Below are positions 1 to 10,352 of a stretch of 64,000 nucleotides of DNA, one piece after another. Source of the stretch: Fasciola hepatica (Eukaryota > Platyhelminthes > Trematoda > Plagiorchiida > Fasciolidae). Below the pieces are notes generated by a model. It did no database searches. It was not told where the DNA came from and saw only the letters and a program-made list of their open reading frames with translations. The stretch lies in NCBI GenBank assembly GCA_948099385.1, contig CANUEZ040000165.1:1562501-1626500 (forward strand), in the 5' to 3' direction. Each line of letters starts with the position of its first letter. The first letter of the stretch is position 1. Both the position numbers and the translations under genes were made by a program.

Positions 1-362
1 TAATAGTCCGTTATATGTCCATACAGCATTCATGCTCTTCAAAAGTTCAATGAAGTCCCTACGAAGCTTTTCGCCTTCATTTGAATTTCCATATGACACT
101 GTAACCACCTGCACAAAAGGTCCGTTTTATTATCACCTTTGAATCACTTGCCTTTATTTCACATGCTTCCTCCACAATTAGTTACCCAATGCTGGATCAG
201 TGTCCAATATTCCGCTGGTATCTCTGACTGCACTTTGAAAGCCCCACGCTTGCTTTACTTCTAACAATGTTCTTTGGCATCTCTTCCGCCGGGTCACTTG
301 TTAGTGACCGTCCATTTGTCGCTTATATCAGCAATCCCACGACTGTCCAGCTATCCACACCG

Positions 363-371
363 CCCCCAGCG
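363..371. repeat. 9-bp target site duplication, left copy (MULE)
   Basis: CCCCCAGCG lies directly before the left inverted repeat. The right flank (4541-4549) reads CCCTCAGCG, one mismatch. The uninterrupted LINE copy has this 9-mer once (reverse complement, 19919-19927). Nine-bp duplications are typical of Mutator-like elements. Confidence 0.8.
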
Positions 372-393
372 GATAGTGTCTAAACATACGGGC
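372..393 (+). repeat. MULE left terminal inverted repeat
   Basis: Twenty-two bases matching the reverse complement of 4519-4540 at 17 positions. The sequence just inside (about 388-407) can form a small GGGC...GCCC hairpin that the other end does not share. Confidence 0.8.
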
Positions 394-527
394 TTAAATG
401 TAGCCCGACTGAAGTATTGGGATTGTTATGTGTGAAACGGTTTGACCAGACGAGTTGTTGCCTGCAGAAAATGAGATTGACGTGAGATATTGTAGTTCGA
501 TATTTGTTTGAGTGTGTGGCATTAGGG

Positions 528-534
528 TATATAA
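528..534 (+). promoter_or_regulatory. TATA-like box of the MULE transposase
   Basis: TATATAA lies 37 bp upstream of the proposed ATG at 571 and about 155 bp inside the left inverted repeat, a plausible position for the transposase promoter. Confidence 0.4.
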
Positions 535-570
535 GCGATGTGATCAAGGTTATCGCGGCAGTTGGCCGTA

Positions 571-3020
571 ATGGCGTCCGGCGCTGCGGACCCGACTGCG
601 GTCGATGATTCTGGAACGTTTGCCCGTTTGGTTCGTGATGTGTATACTACTCTTCCAGATTTTGATAATGATTTTCGTGTTTTTCAGAGAGAAATTTTTA
701 ACATCTTTTTATATTTATGATAGTGAAAGTGGTTCAAAGTGGCTGCGCACGCATCCCAGTGCTTTTCCAAAATCGTTTCCTTATTATCGTGTAAAATACT
801 GCTGCGTTCACAACCGCAGGCCTCAAATGGCTGCCACAAGGTGAGTGTAGTGTTGTTGATATATAACAATTCCCACAGATACTGTAATACTCACTGCCCT
901 GCACTTGTCATTGTCCGTGCTGTCGGATCTCAGTACAAGTTGGTGAGCAAGTGTTTGGTACATAATCACGACTTCCATCTGTTTAATGACAAGATGTACA
1001 CTAAGAATAAAAGGCTAAGTGCAAATCAGGAGACAGAGGTTGCCAGAATGATGGCAACTTTTCATAATGCAAGCGAAATATGTACTTACGCTCGGAACAA
1101 CTTCAATAGGTTGTTTACGGTGAAAGATGTGCACGCCTTAAGGGCTAGGCAAGTGCATCTCGATGCTCGGTCGAATGCACTGAAGATAAAGGAGATGGTT
1201 AAAGATAAGGGGGACTTGCGTATAGTATCAGAGGACGGTGTTGTGAGGTACGTTTTCTACGTGCCTCATTCGGTTAAAGGGTTATTAGCTAGGTATTGTG
1301 AGGTAGTGTTGCCTGAGGCAACGCATCAGTCTAACCGGGGTGGGTATGTCCTGTGGCACGCGATGTTCATAGACGAGAGTGGTTTAGGTAGGTCTTTCTT
1401 CTACGCCATTCTACCAAATGAGAGTGGCGTAAGTTACAGACGTGCTATTAAAGAAATGAAGGAGTACCTACCGGTGTCTTTCAAGCCGAAAAGCATCATC
1501 GTAGACCGAAGCCTCGCACAGTATTCCGCCTTTCGGGAATCATACCCCGAATCTCGGATACTGTTTTGTCAGTTCCATGTGCTTCGTGATATGAAGAAGC
1601 ACTGCTTTCAACTTAGTCATGCGACGTTGAACAACAAACGACGCATCCATCAGTGGATGCGGAACATGGTATATGAGTCTACGAAGATGCTTTTCGATAG
1701 GTTCAAGGCTGCAATCGCCAGTCGCAGCCCAATGGCCTTTGCATATCTAAGTCTTACATGGTTGCCCTATGAAGACATGTGAGCTGCTTATAGTGTCAAG
1801 TGGGCAACCTCGTTTGGGACGTTCACCACCAACAGGGTGGAAGTCGAGAATAGGTATTTAAAGGCAGGGTTATCCACCAGGTCCTCCCTGGTGGATGCCT
1901 TCGCCCGCATCCTGAAGCGGTCCGAAGATTTGGAGGAAAGTAGGCGTAGAAGGATTGGGAAGGAGTTAGTCGGCTCTTTTAAGCCAGCGACGGGGTTCCA
2001 TGTTTATTCCGATTACCTTGGACGGCTTACCGGCTTTGCCCGTGAAGCCGTTCAAAAACACATCAGTAGACATGCCGTTCACAATGTAAGTCATGATTCT
2101 GGCCGTTGGAGTATCCGGTGTGTGCGGGCCTGTGCGGCTGTGGTAACCATGGGGGTTAATTCAGCCTGCACATGTCCCTTTTCCAAGCAGTGGCTGCTAC
2201 CATGCAGCCACATTGTTGCCGTTGCCATTTTTATTAAGTACGACCTGTGCAGGCTTCCTGTTGGTCGTTGAGCAACGAAGACGGGCAGCTCGTTCACTCC
2301 TGTGCTGCCTGTACCAATAAGGGATACGGGGGTAGAAAAGTCGGCCAGAATTAGTCCTGGTGATAAGTTGTCTATAAGTGAGGAATTAGGGAAGGACATT
2401 GCCGTAGCGTTGAACAGTTTGGGGTACACAAAGTTCACGGAACTGGTACCTCAAATGAGAAACTTGGCTCGAGTGTTAGGTTCCGGAAAGGATGTAGATT
2501 TTTTTGTAGGGATAGGGCACAAAATATAAGCGTAGCTTTAGGCAATGACACACTGGTTTCTGAATTTATCAGCAGGGTTCCTAGGAACATCTTTCCCCGT
2601 AATCGACCTGTTGAACCAGTTCCGAGCACATCACACCACACGGTAGTCCAACCGTCTTCAAAACGTAAGGCTGCCTTGACCCTTAGAAATACCGATGATG
2701 CAGATTTGCAAATCATCGGTGACCCTCTGCAGCTTGTGCAATTCCGACAGCTAAAGACAACGACCTCGGCGCAGTATAGACTACACGAGAAAAGGAAACG
2801 TTTCGACCTGGCGAATTCACCCATACGCCAGGACATTTGCAGCATCTGCCACATGGAAGACCCTTCCATGGGCTTGGACGAAACGACTAATTGTGTCCAA
2901 TGCTGCAAATGCACTCGGTGGGCGCATTACCAATGTGCCAATTTTCAAAACGAAGAGAACTACTTTTGCGTACACTGCATGTTGCAGCCACGTAAGTGCT
3001 ACACATTTCTTCAGCACTAA
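571..3020 (+). pseudogene. MULE transposase with FLYWCH/FAR1-like, DDE, SWIM and PHD parts (eroded)
   Basis: This encodes a DNA transposase. In order it shows: an N-terminal FLYWCH/FAR1-like zinc-binding region (YCCVHN at about 800, CLVHNHD at about 950-970); a MULE catalytic core with VDRSLAQYSAF, CQFHVLRDM and TTNRVEVENRYL; a SWIM finger (CTC...PCSH, about 2167-2215); and a C-terminal PHD finger (CSIC...CCKCTRWAHYQC...CVHC, about 2835-2975). The first catalytic Asp (DATY-type motif) is Glu here (PEAT, codon 1315-1317). Breaks seen: TGA at 1780-1782, TGA at 2269-2271, and a frame change at the seven-T run 2499-2505. The start at 571 is chosen from the TATA spacing. The 5' part needs either a 46-nt intron (642-687) or a frameshift near 690-712, and there is a clear 38-nt intron at 841-878. 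A polyadenylation-like AATAAA lies near 3230. Confidence 0.82.
841..878 (+). other. 38-nt GT-AG mini-intron in the MULE transposase
   Basis: GTGAGT at 841 and CCCACAG ending at 878 bracket 38 nt. Removing them joins the frame ending ...MAATR exactly to the frame starting YCNTHCP, restoring the cysteine spacing of the FLYWCH/FAR1-like region. A second candidate intron with consistent phase is 642-687 (46 nt, GTATAC...TTTTTCAG). Very small introns are known in flatworm genes. Confidence 0.65.
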
Positions 3021-3404
3021 ATCGCTCTTTTGCAGTTTGAAACCTGGAAAAGAGCGGGGAGAGGATACCCCTTCGGTCGAGTCTTGAGGGATTGACTCAC
3101 TCGGTCGAGTCGTGAGGAAATTCATCAATCGTTAGATCACCTCAGAGGTGCGGAGCACAAACATTTTCCAGCTGGAACTATCCGGTTGGTTTTTGGCTCC
3201 CCTCACGAACTTCTCTTAGTTTAAATAATTAAATAAACAATTCCAATTCACTTCACCGAGTTTTCTTTCTTTTTCGGCACACGCCGGAACTTTTGGTTCG
3301 TTGCCCGCTCCGTAGGCCACTAGCTACGGGTGGTTCACAAGTTTAGTTGCAGCGGCGATTCCCGTATATATGCATATATGGCAACCTGGGTGTGCTTATG
3401 TGTA

Positions 3405-3685
3405 TAAGAATCACATATGTGTATATATATATATGAATATATATATATATACACGTATATATATATATATATGTCAATAAATCTATATATGCATGTATAC
3501 ATATACATGTATATAGACATATATATATACATATATATGTATGCATATAAATATATGCAAATATGTATGTCTACATACGCATGCATACGTATTTATACAT
3601 ATGTATATACCTGTATACATAAACATGTATATGCATATATATATATATCTGAATATAACTATATACACATGCCTATGTATACGTG

Positions 3686-3733
<48 letters not shown>

Positions 3734-4058
3734 CATATGTATATACATACACATATACATGCATTTGTATATATACACAGATATATGTTTATGGATATAT
3801 ATATACATAAACATTTATATATATAAACATGTATATACATGTATACATATGCGTGTACATATATATATATATATACATTTATATGTATATATATATATGT
3901 ATATACATGTGCATATATTTACATGCATATATAAATATTTATAGACATGTATATACATTTGCATATATATATATATATATATCTTAATATATATAATTAT
4001 ATTTATATGTATACTTATGCATATGTATACACATGTATATACATATATATATATATGT

Positions 4059-4094
<36 letters not shown>

Positions 4095-4234
4095 GGTAAC
4101 CTGGGTGTGCTTACGTTTGAAAGAATTATATATATATATATATATATACACATATATATATATATATTTATGTCAATATATATGTACACAGATATACATA
4201 TACATGTATACATTTACATGTGTATATATGTATA

Positions 4235-4284
<50 letters not shown>

Positions 4285-4290
4285 TACGAT
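3405..4290. repeat. Long AT/ATGT microsatellite inside the MULE
   Basis: Almost pure TA/TATG/TACA sequence of about 0.9 kb lies between the transposase 3' end and the right inverted repeat. A 20-bp non-AT motif (GG[C/T]AACCTGGGTGTGCTTA) occurs at both margins (about 3379 and 4096), suggesting an internal duplication. The many tyrosine/isoleucine-rich open frames here are low-complexity artefacts. Confidence 0.9.
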
Positions 4291-4518
4291 CGCATATACG
4301 CTTACGGGAATTCAAACCTGGAAACAATATTCCACTTTACTTTTCCAGGAAAATATCGCGATTCACTTTATCATCGACACCTAGTGGCTACCAACGTAGC
4401 ACGTAACCAGTTATCGTGGGCTGTATCTTTGCAGTTATCGTGGACTGTACGATTCACCAAAATAGGTATCAGTTATCGCGTGCGTTCGAAAGCTGCGCCA
4501 AAAGTAGCGCTTTCGCGC

Positions 4519-4540
4519 GCCCGGATGTTTAGACTACACC
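4519..4540 (-). repeat. MULE right terminal inverted repeat
   Basis: Reverse complement matches 372-393 at 17 of 22 positions. The right copy of the 9-bp target duplication (4541-4549) follows immediately. Confidence 0.8.
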
Positions 4541-4763
4541 CCCTCAGCGATTTCGAAACCGATTTGGAATTCCCGCCTCAACCATTACCACTTTTGTTTA
4601 CTCAAAGATTACACGACTTTACTGGATTATTTCCGTTGCTGTGATTTATAAATTTAGAATTTGTGAATACCACACATTGACATGTACTGCTGTATACTCT
4701 GATCTTGCCTTGTGCATGTGTATTGACCACGGTCAAGAAATATACTATACTATACTATACTAT

Positions 4764-5002
4764 CTGATGCTTGCGTAAGGGTTGTGTTCTTCGGATTCCG
4801 ACACATCTTGCACTTTGTCGAATATGTGTGGAGGAGAAACTGCGACGACGTAGTGAAAACTACCACTTCTCGTGTCCACGTTGGGCAGAGCAAACTTTGA
4901 TTCCAAGTGCTCGAACAAAGCCTGAAGGTTATTTCCCCTGAACGGTGCGGAAGAAGCAACAAGTAGATCCACCTCAGTGTCGAAAAATTCAGGGTAGCCC
5001 AT
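4764..5002 (-). pseudogene. Ty3/gypsy gag 5' fragment
   Basis: The minus-strand reading from the ATG at 5002 gives about 80 residues with the pattern FRGNNLQALFEHLESKFALP, then FHYVVAVSPPHIFDKVQDV. This matches the start of gypsy Gag proteins (WF..LE..F....I......K...V...L......V.D.). The frame runs into the (TATAC)n tail of the LINE at 4763, so the LINE insertion or a deletion removed the rest. No LTR was recognised. Assignment to gypsy is by pattern only. Confidence 0.45.
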
Positions 5003-8000
5003 AGTGCAAATAATATAATAAACGGAAATTGTACAAAAGTGAAAAAAGCGGATGCGCTCGGGAAAACGCAAAAACTGGGTAAGGATGTTGAGGTAACACC
5101 AACTAGAATTAACAGAATGATAAACCAGCACTCAATGATCTACGAGAAAAATTAGGAAAGATGAAGGGCCCATTGGCCCAGTACTCCGGATACCAGGAAC
5201 TAACTTGATCCAAAAGATGGCCTCTGGAGTGGACAGCAAGCCAAAAGTTCAGACGCCTGCCGAAAGATGATAAAAATTGGTGGAGTAAGTGAAGGACAGT
5301 TTGCGCTGAGGCAGCGTCCCTCACGTTTACGTTTGGGAGCGACACCGGACGCAGTACTAGCTGAGGAAGCTAAAGGTTCTGCCGTCCATAAGCAGAGCAT
5401 TCAAAAATGTGTTTTCCAACTAGCTAAAATCGATTGTCCTTACAGCAAACAGACAAGCAACGCACAGCCTTATGGCAATGAACAACATATAAATTAATGA
5501 GAGCTGAGTGCTAATTGGTTGTGTTTATCTTAAGTAGTCTTTGGTCACAAAATTACACATTCAAACTCAGTCATCTCCAGGTCTCCAGAGCTCAGCATTT
5601 CAAAAATCTCTGGTAGGCAGTATCTCATCATAGCAACCAAAGTCCTTACTCCTGAGTACCTTGAAACTATAACGGTGGCAACAATTATTATTAGGCTGAA
5701 CGTCCAACTTATTTCAAAAATGCAAAACAATATTCGCAGCCGGCTTCAAACAGGATATCACGCGTCGTCGCTCTAAACTATAAGCCTGGAGAACACCACC
5801 TTACAACAGCGGCACAACAGACTTTTCAAACATATGTTGGGAGCAGAAGATTGCACCGTATTGCCAAAATCTTTGCTGACGAGGATAGCTGAATAGCTAA
5901 CGCTGATTTCAAGTTGTAGAATTGCTTTTGAGCCGCATGTGTTCCAGCCCCAAAGGTCGTCTTTACCTACTCGATCTCGCTGGCCAGTAGGACAACAGGA
6001 CAATTAGGATCAAAAATTCGTCCTACCCGAGTGTGTAGCTTGAAGTCGAAAGATCATCTTATAGCGGGGAAAAACCAAATAGTTTATGACTCGGCAATTT
6101 ACAATTTACATTTTTCAACCCCATGGAATTCAACCTAATGGTGATCCATTTGATCACACAATCGAATAACCAGGGTAGAAAATAAGGCGGCGTCAATAAG
6201 AAAAAGTCACAATTCAGCGGCTTAAGTCATAAAATCATGAACGATATGACAGAGCAGAACAGTCGGTGAGTTGGTCAGCAAGACGGTGTATAAAAATGAC
6301 AGAAAAAGGTTATGTGACATTGCTTTCATTATCTTGTGGCCAGCAAACGCAAGCAAACTCAACACCTGCCCCAAAACCCCGCTTGGTTTCCAAATCAGGC
6401 CACAAATTTATTCGCTACCAACTGAGAGCATTCTACAGTTAGAGGTGGAGTTCAGATTACTTCAGAAAACTGGTTATTTTCAACCTTTCCATTTAAGACG
6501 ACGCCTTCTAGTAAACTCGCAGAGAGAATATCGCGACGGAGGTTTCCATTACTGGCAGACACTATCGCCAGAGCTACGTGTCCGTCGGCACTATGAAACA
6601 CTTCATCGACGATCTTCCCAGGCAAGCTTCCCCTTGGTCAGTTTTCACCTTGAATCACATCAAATCACCGATGCGTAAACCTTGTTGAGGTGACAGCCAC
6701 TTGTGGCACAGTTGCAACGTTCGTAAACACTGTTGTTGCTCTTGTCTCCAGGAGGCTTACCTATGCTACACCACGTCATTCTGTCGGCTGTTATTGGTAA
6801 AGTTCCTACTAAGGTGTCTAGGAAAATAACTTACAAACTGTTTCTCACGATGGTCCTATGACCCAAAATAAATCGCTTTTTTCAAAGAGTAAAAGCTGAG
6901 GTTAGCAACTGACTCACAATTCCACTTCTATCAAAATTCTTTAAGATACCATGTCTAAATCGACTACCAATCGCCCCATTCACCGAGTGACAAGCTGCTT
7001 TCAACCTAGAAGCACCAAACCCCATCGACTCCCTACCTCATCTGTTTAATGTTCAGTATCGTTGGTTGACGTCTGCAGTGAAGCCAGTGGCAAATATAAT
7101 GCTCTTCAGTAAAACTTGTACTTAGAGGGGCAGAAACCTACCATGGATGATGCGCAGACCATGTTGTGGCCACTCTCATATATCGCCGATCCCTCAAAAC
7201 GGAAGCTTCCAGTCATTCAAGAAGTGTTGGTGTGAAGCACCACTCAGCTGTTAAGACGTGAATGGGGAAACGATGAACGTCACGGTATAATGCTCTTCTC
7301 TGTCGGACTTGATAGCTTCTTTTCATTGTAAAATGTTGATCAGTTTAGCTTTTACCCTAACGTAATTTGTTCAGCACTGTTCATTCCTTTGACTTGATGG
7401 GTTTTGCTTGGCCCACAGGTCACATATAAACGTGTGTGAGCAGCAATTCTTTCAACTCTTTGCCAAGTGCACTGGGATTCGTTGCACTGATGGGTGGTGC
7501 TGTTTGATTTGTTTTGTAATGGATCATTCAAAGCCAGTCTTCAAGAATTCCACGAGCATGCGTCTTTCACGACTGTATCTACTAATTATGCCGAGAACAA
7601 GAACCGTCGATGGACTTGGACGATTATGCTTAGTAAGTAGAGTAATACTTGTGGAAGATGGACACACTTTCGTTGAGCAGCATTTCACAACCAGAAGAAC
7701 CACCTCTGTTTGTTACGCAGCCGAAACACGTGAAAGCACCCCAGGGCCCTTTTCAGGGACACGCCAAAAGTATGACCATTCCTGCAGTCGCCATTTTTAC
7801 AAGTGAAGTGAAATGTGGGTACATGAGTCTCATTTCTTGTGCACAGCCAAGTGACGGAACTCTTATAGTGGTTACTTGGTGGTCAGGGCAGTGAGGAAAC
7901 CATAATTACGGTTTCCTTATGCAGCACGCTATTGAGATCCAGCATACGTGGAGTTGTACGTGTAAAAAATCGAAGGAATTGGGCAGAACGTCTGTATAAA

Positions 8001-8420
8001 GTGTAGCAAGCTTGCAAAATTTGGTCCTTCTTTTAGCCTGAGGGCCAATGTGAATAGATTCTATCATATATTTCCTTTTTCAGTGAATAATAACACCATT
8101 TTGCAGATGCTTTCTTCAGTTCCTTAAACTACAACCCAAAGCAATAAAGAAAGTTTTAAACCTTACCTCAATAGCACTAAAAAACGAAACGACGCGTGAA
8201 AAAGAATATAACCTTCAACTAAAACCAAACTTTCATAGCCAAAAGACACCAGATGGCTTAGTTCCACATTAATGGTTTGATTAAAAGAATTGGCCTCCTA
8301 TGGAGTACATAGTAACCACCATGGAAACGGCAGCTGCGCAGATACTTCCGCTGGATTGATTAGGCGCTACTCCTCAAAACATCTGAACTCTGAAAGTCCG
8401 CTGTCGGCTAGAAGCTTCTT
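5003..8420. other. About 3.4 kb with no recognised feature
   Basis: There are only short open frames, none with a recognised domain. The longest are 6271-6678 (plus, 135 codons) and 7408-7806 (plus, 132 codons, cysteine-rich start). Neither shows a motif I can name, a plausible splice chain or a clear start context. It is most likely decayed transposon DNA, although a few kilobases could be the 5' side of LINE-A. Confidence 0.5.
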
Positions 8421-8424
8421 GGAC

Positions 8425-9472
8425 TAGCTTGCATTCGAAGCCCATGAAAGGATAAAAAACTCAAAAAAGCCGTTGTTTTTAACGTTCCAAAACGTTTGCC
8501 TCTCTCCTCGACCAAACCCTCATTGCTTATGACCTTTAGTAAGTCACACCAAGAGAGCCACTGCAAAAGACTCAGAAAAGGGACACACCGAAAAATGAGC
8601 CTGCTACTGCTTCAAGCCCTAGAAGAGAGAGCTGCCACGGAATTCGTTAGAAAGTGAGAGTCCATCACAAAGTCTGCTTCATTCAAAAATATAACTATTG
8701 CCCCTGACAACCCCGCTACAGAGGGAGGTCCTTAGGTCGACTGACTGCAAACAAGTGCGGCCATCACCCGCTGATCCAGTTTCACCCAAACCCGTTGGAC
8801 AATTTCTCACCGTCAACAACTCTTCCCCACTGATGGTGACCAGCGCACCAGAGCAGAATGTGGACCTAGATTAGTCCCGTCCTTCTCCAGCACTACAGAG
8901 TCCCTTTAAAAGGCTCCATGTTGCGTCCCAGTCTCCACCACCGTCCACCAACAGCCAAGCAACTGGGCCCCTCCACTCAGCCAGCAGCCATCCACGCCCT
9001 GGTCTATCTGCCAAACGAGAAAACGAAGCGCCAGATTTCATAGCGCAATTCCGCGCCGACCAGCAAGCTGCAACATTGTCTCCTAGTGCTTCGGTTACAA
9101 CGTCACTCTCGTCACCTGTTGTCCCTAATGGCCAAGGCCTCCGCTGCACAGACATCATCACGCTCCCGCTCTGTTCGAAAGTCGACCTATGAACTCTCAC
9201 ACTCCAACAAACAGGTCTATTACCTATCCGCTTCTTTCATCACGGACGTAATTAAGAAATCCCGTTGCTCACCTTGGCACTAGCCCGCCAACGCATCTAT
9301 GCGATCAGTCGGAGGTCCGCTTACCCAACTGCTACATGCCACATCCATCAGCTCAGATGCCGCTGTCATCACGTCCACAGACTCGGCACTACAGTACAAA
9401 ATTCCCACTAAGTGTACCGCCTCCGTCGTAAAACTTACCAAACCCGAATCAAGCAGGACGAGTTACCAGCAT
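8425..9472 (+). pseudogene. LINE-A ORF1 and start of ORF2 (5' piece)
   Basis: From about 8430 the plus strand reads FEAHERIKNSKKAVVFNVP... and later FKNITIAPD, the pattern of ORF1 proteins in flatworm and insect Jockey/CR1-type LINEs (a short helical stretch, then a VV.NVP-like strand, then an I.IAPD motif). Several stops interrupt it, for instance before ESITKSASF near 8660. The remainder to 9472 is proline/serine-rich and out of frame in places. The gypsy LTR begins at 9473, and the LINE resumes at 25142 with the endonuclease. The true 5' end of the LINE was not found. Confidence 0.5.
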
Positions 9473-9770
9473 TGTAAGATTGGTTAGACCTTACTTCGCG
9501 GTTTCCTTAGTAAACGCATGCTTCGGTCCTTTGTGCTGCGTGGACCACCTGCACGTTACTCTAATGCTCGGCACTGTACGAATGTGTTAACCAGAACAGT
9601 ATTCTCCGCGCCCCGTGAGAACGAGAAGGCGATTGGGAGATAGTGGTTAGCGTATATTTTAGGAGTGTGCGTGAGAGCGTGCGCAAGAGCAACGGTCAAG
9701 TGACAACCGCGCTTGGCAGTCAGCGTTCAGTTAAACAATAAACGTGGTAAAAGTATGAACGAAGGCGGCA
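9473..9770 (-). repeat. Gypsy 3' LTR
   Basis: 298 bp, TG...CA ends, nearly identical to 24844-25141 (differences seen near 9476, 9479, 9519 and 9566). A G-rich tract on the minus strand at about 9784-9792 could be the polypurine tract, though it is some 14 nt from the LTR edge. Confidence 0.87.
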
Positions 9771-10352
9771 ACCGCTACAGGGGCCCCCTCCTAGAAGTTC
9801 GACGGAGTTGGGCTTCGATCGTGATGGTAGGCCGGAATTATTGATTGTCCAGGAACTCCTCATAGCTTGTCCGTTATATTGTTGGTGGTGTCGAGCGACT
9901 GCTGATGAGTTTACCGGTGCCTGCATTCTCGAGGTCCGATGTGCGTAGGTCCAACTGTGTTTTGGCGCCCACGGGTCTCATTCGAATGCGAGCCGGAAAA
10001 TGTCTCGTCAGGTCCATCCAAAAGGGCGTCCAGTTGCCGTCTCCGGTGCCAGGCTGACCAATCGTCCCGTTGTCCAGTGAGCGGTTGGCTCCTTGAACGT
10101 GCACGGGAGTCAGCCAGGCTACGGATGAAGCCAATGTGACTGTGTAGATCCGTCTGACAGAGGGCAAGGTAAACTGGAACAAAATAGCGCCTGAGGGCGC
10201 CGGCGGATGTTGGACCGTAATAACAACACATAAACGATGTTCGGTGTTGTTGTAGTCGCTGGGAGACCAGAAGAAAATGAAATCATTACTGCCGATTGTA
10301 ATTTCACGGGTCTGTTGTTTGGTAAATCCATGGCGAACTTCCCAACTTACTG

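Larger units (their letters stand above)
372..4540 (+). mobile_element. Mutator-like DNA transposon (MULE), about 4.2 kb
   Basis: The element is bounded by 22-bp imperfect terminal inverted repeats (372-393 and 4519-4540, 17 of 22 matching, shared core GTCTAAACAT) and flanked by 9-bp target duplications. It carries one plus-strand transposase gene (about 571-3020) preceded by a TATA-like box, then a roughly 0.9 kb AT-rich microsatellite before the right end. It sits inside a LINE 3' UTR whose unoccupied copy is present at 19.9 kb. The superfamily call rests on the transposase features, the TIRs and the 9-bp duplication. The gene has nonsense codons and a frameshift, so this copy is probably inactive. 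Confidence 0.85.
1..4763 (+). mobile_element. LINE 3' UTR fragment (Jockey/CR1-like), split by a MULE
   Basis: Positions 1-371 and 4541-4763 match, in reverse complement and without interruption, the 3' end of LINE-B at about 19712-20289. The piece ends in a (TATAC)n tail at about 4741-4763; LINE-B ends in the same tail. This is therefore the end of a plus-strand LINE whose body lies left of the window. Only 3' untranslated sequence is present here. The match breaks exactly where the MULE sits, so the two halves were once joined. By eye, 1-371 differs from LINE-B at only a few percent of positions. Confidence 0.82.

Noticed and set aside
2473..2509. Possible 37-nt intron around the MULE frame change
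   Set aside because: Removing it puts the next segment into a frame with an immediate TAG; a T-run frameshift explains the data better.
3335..4406. Many open frames on both strands rich in Tyr, Ile, His and Met
   Set aside because: They are translations of the AT microsatellite; both strands and several frames look alike, so there is no coding evidence.
6271..6678. 135-codon frame considered as a gypsy RT N-terminal remnant
   Set aside because: The LQKTGYFQPF stretch is suggestive, but no downstream RT motif could be followed.
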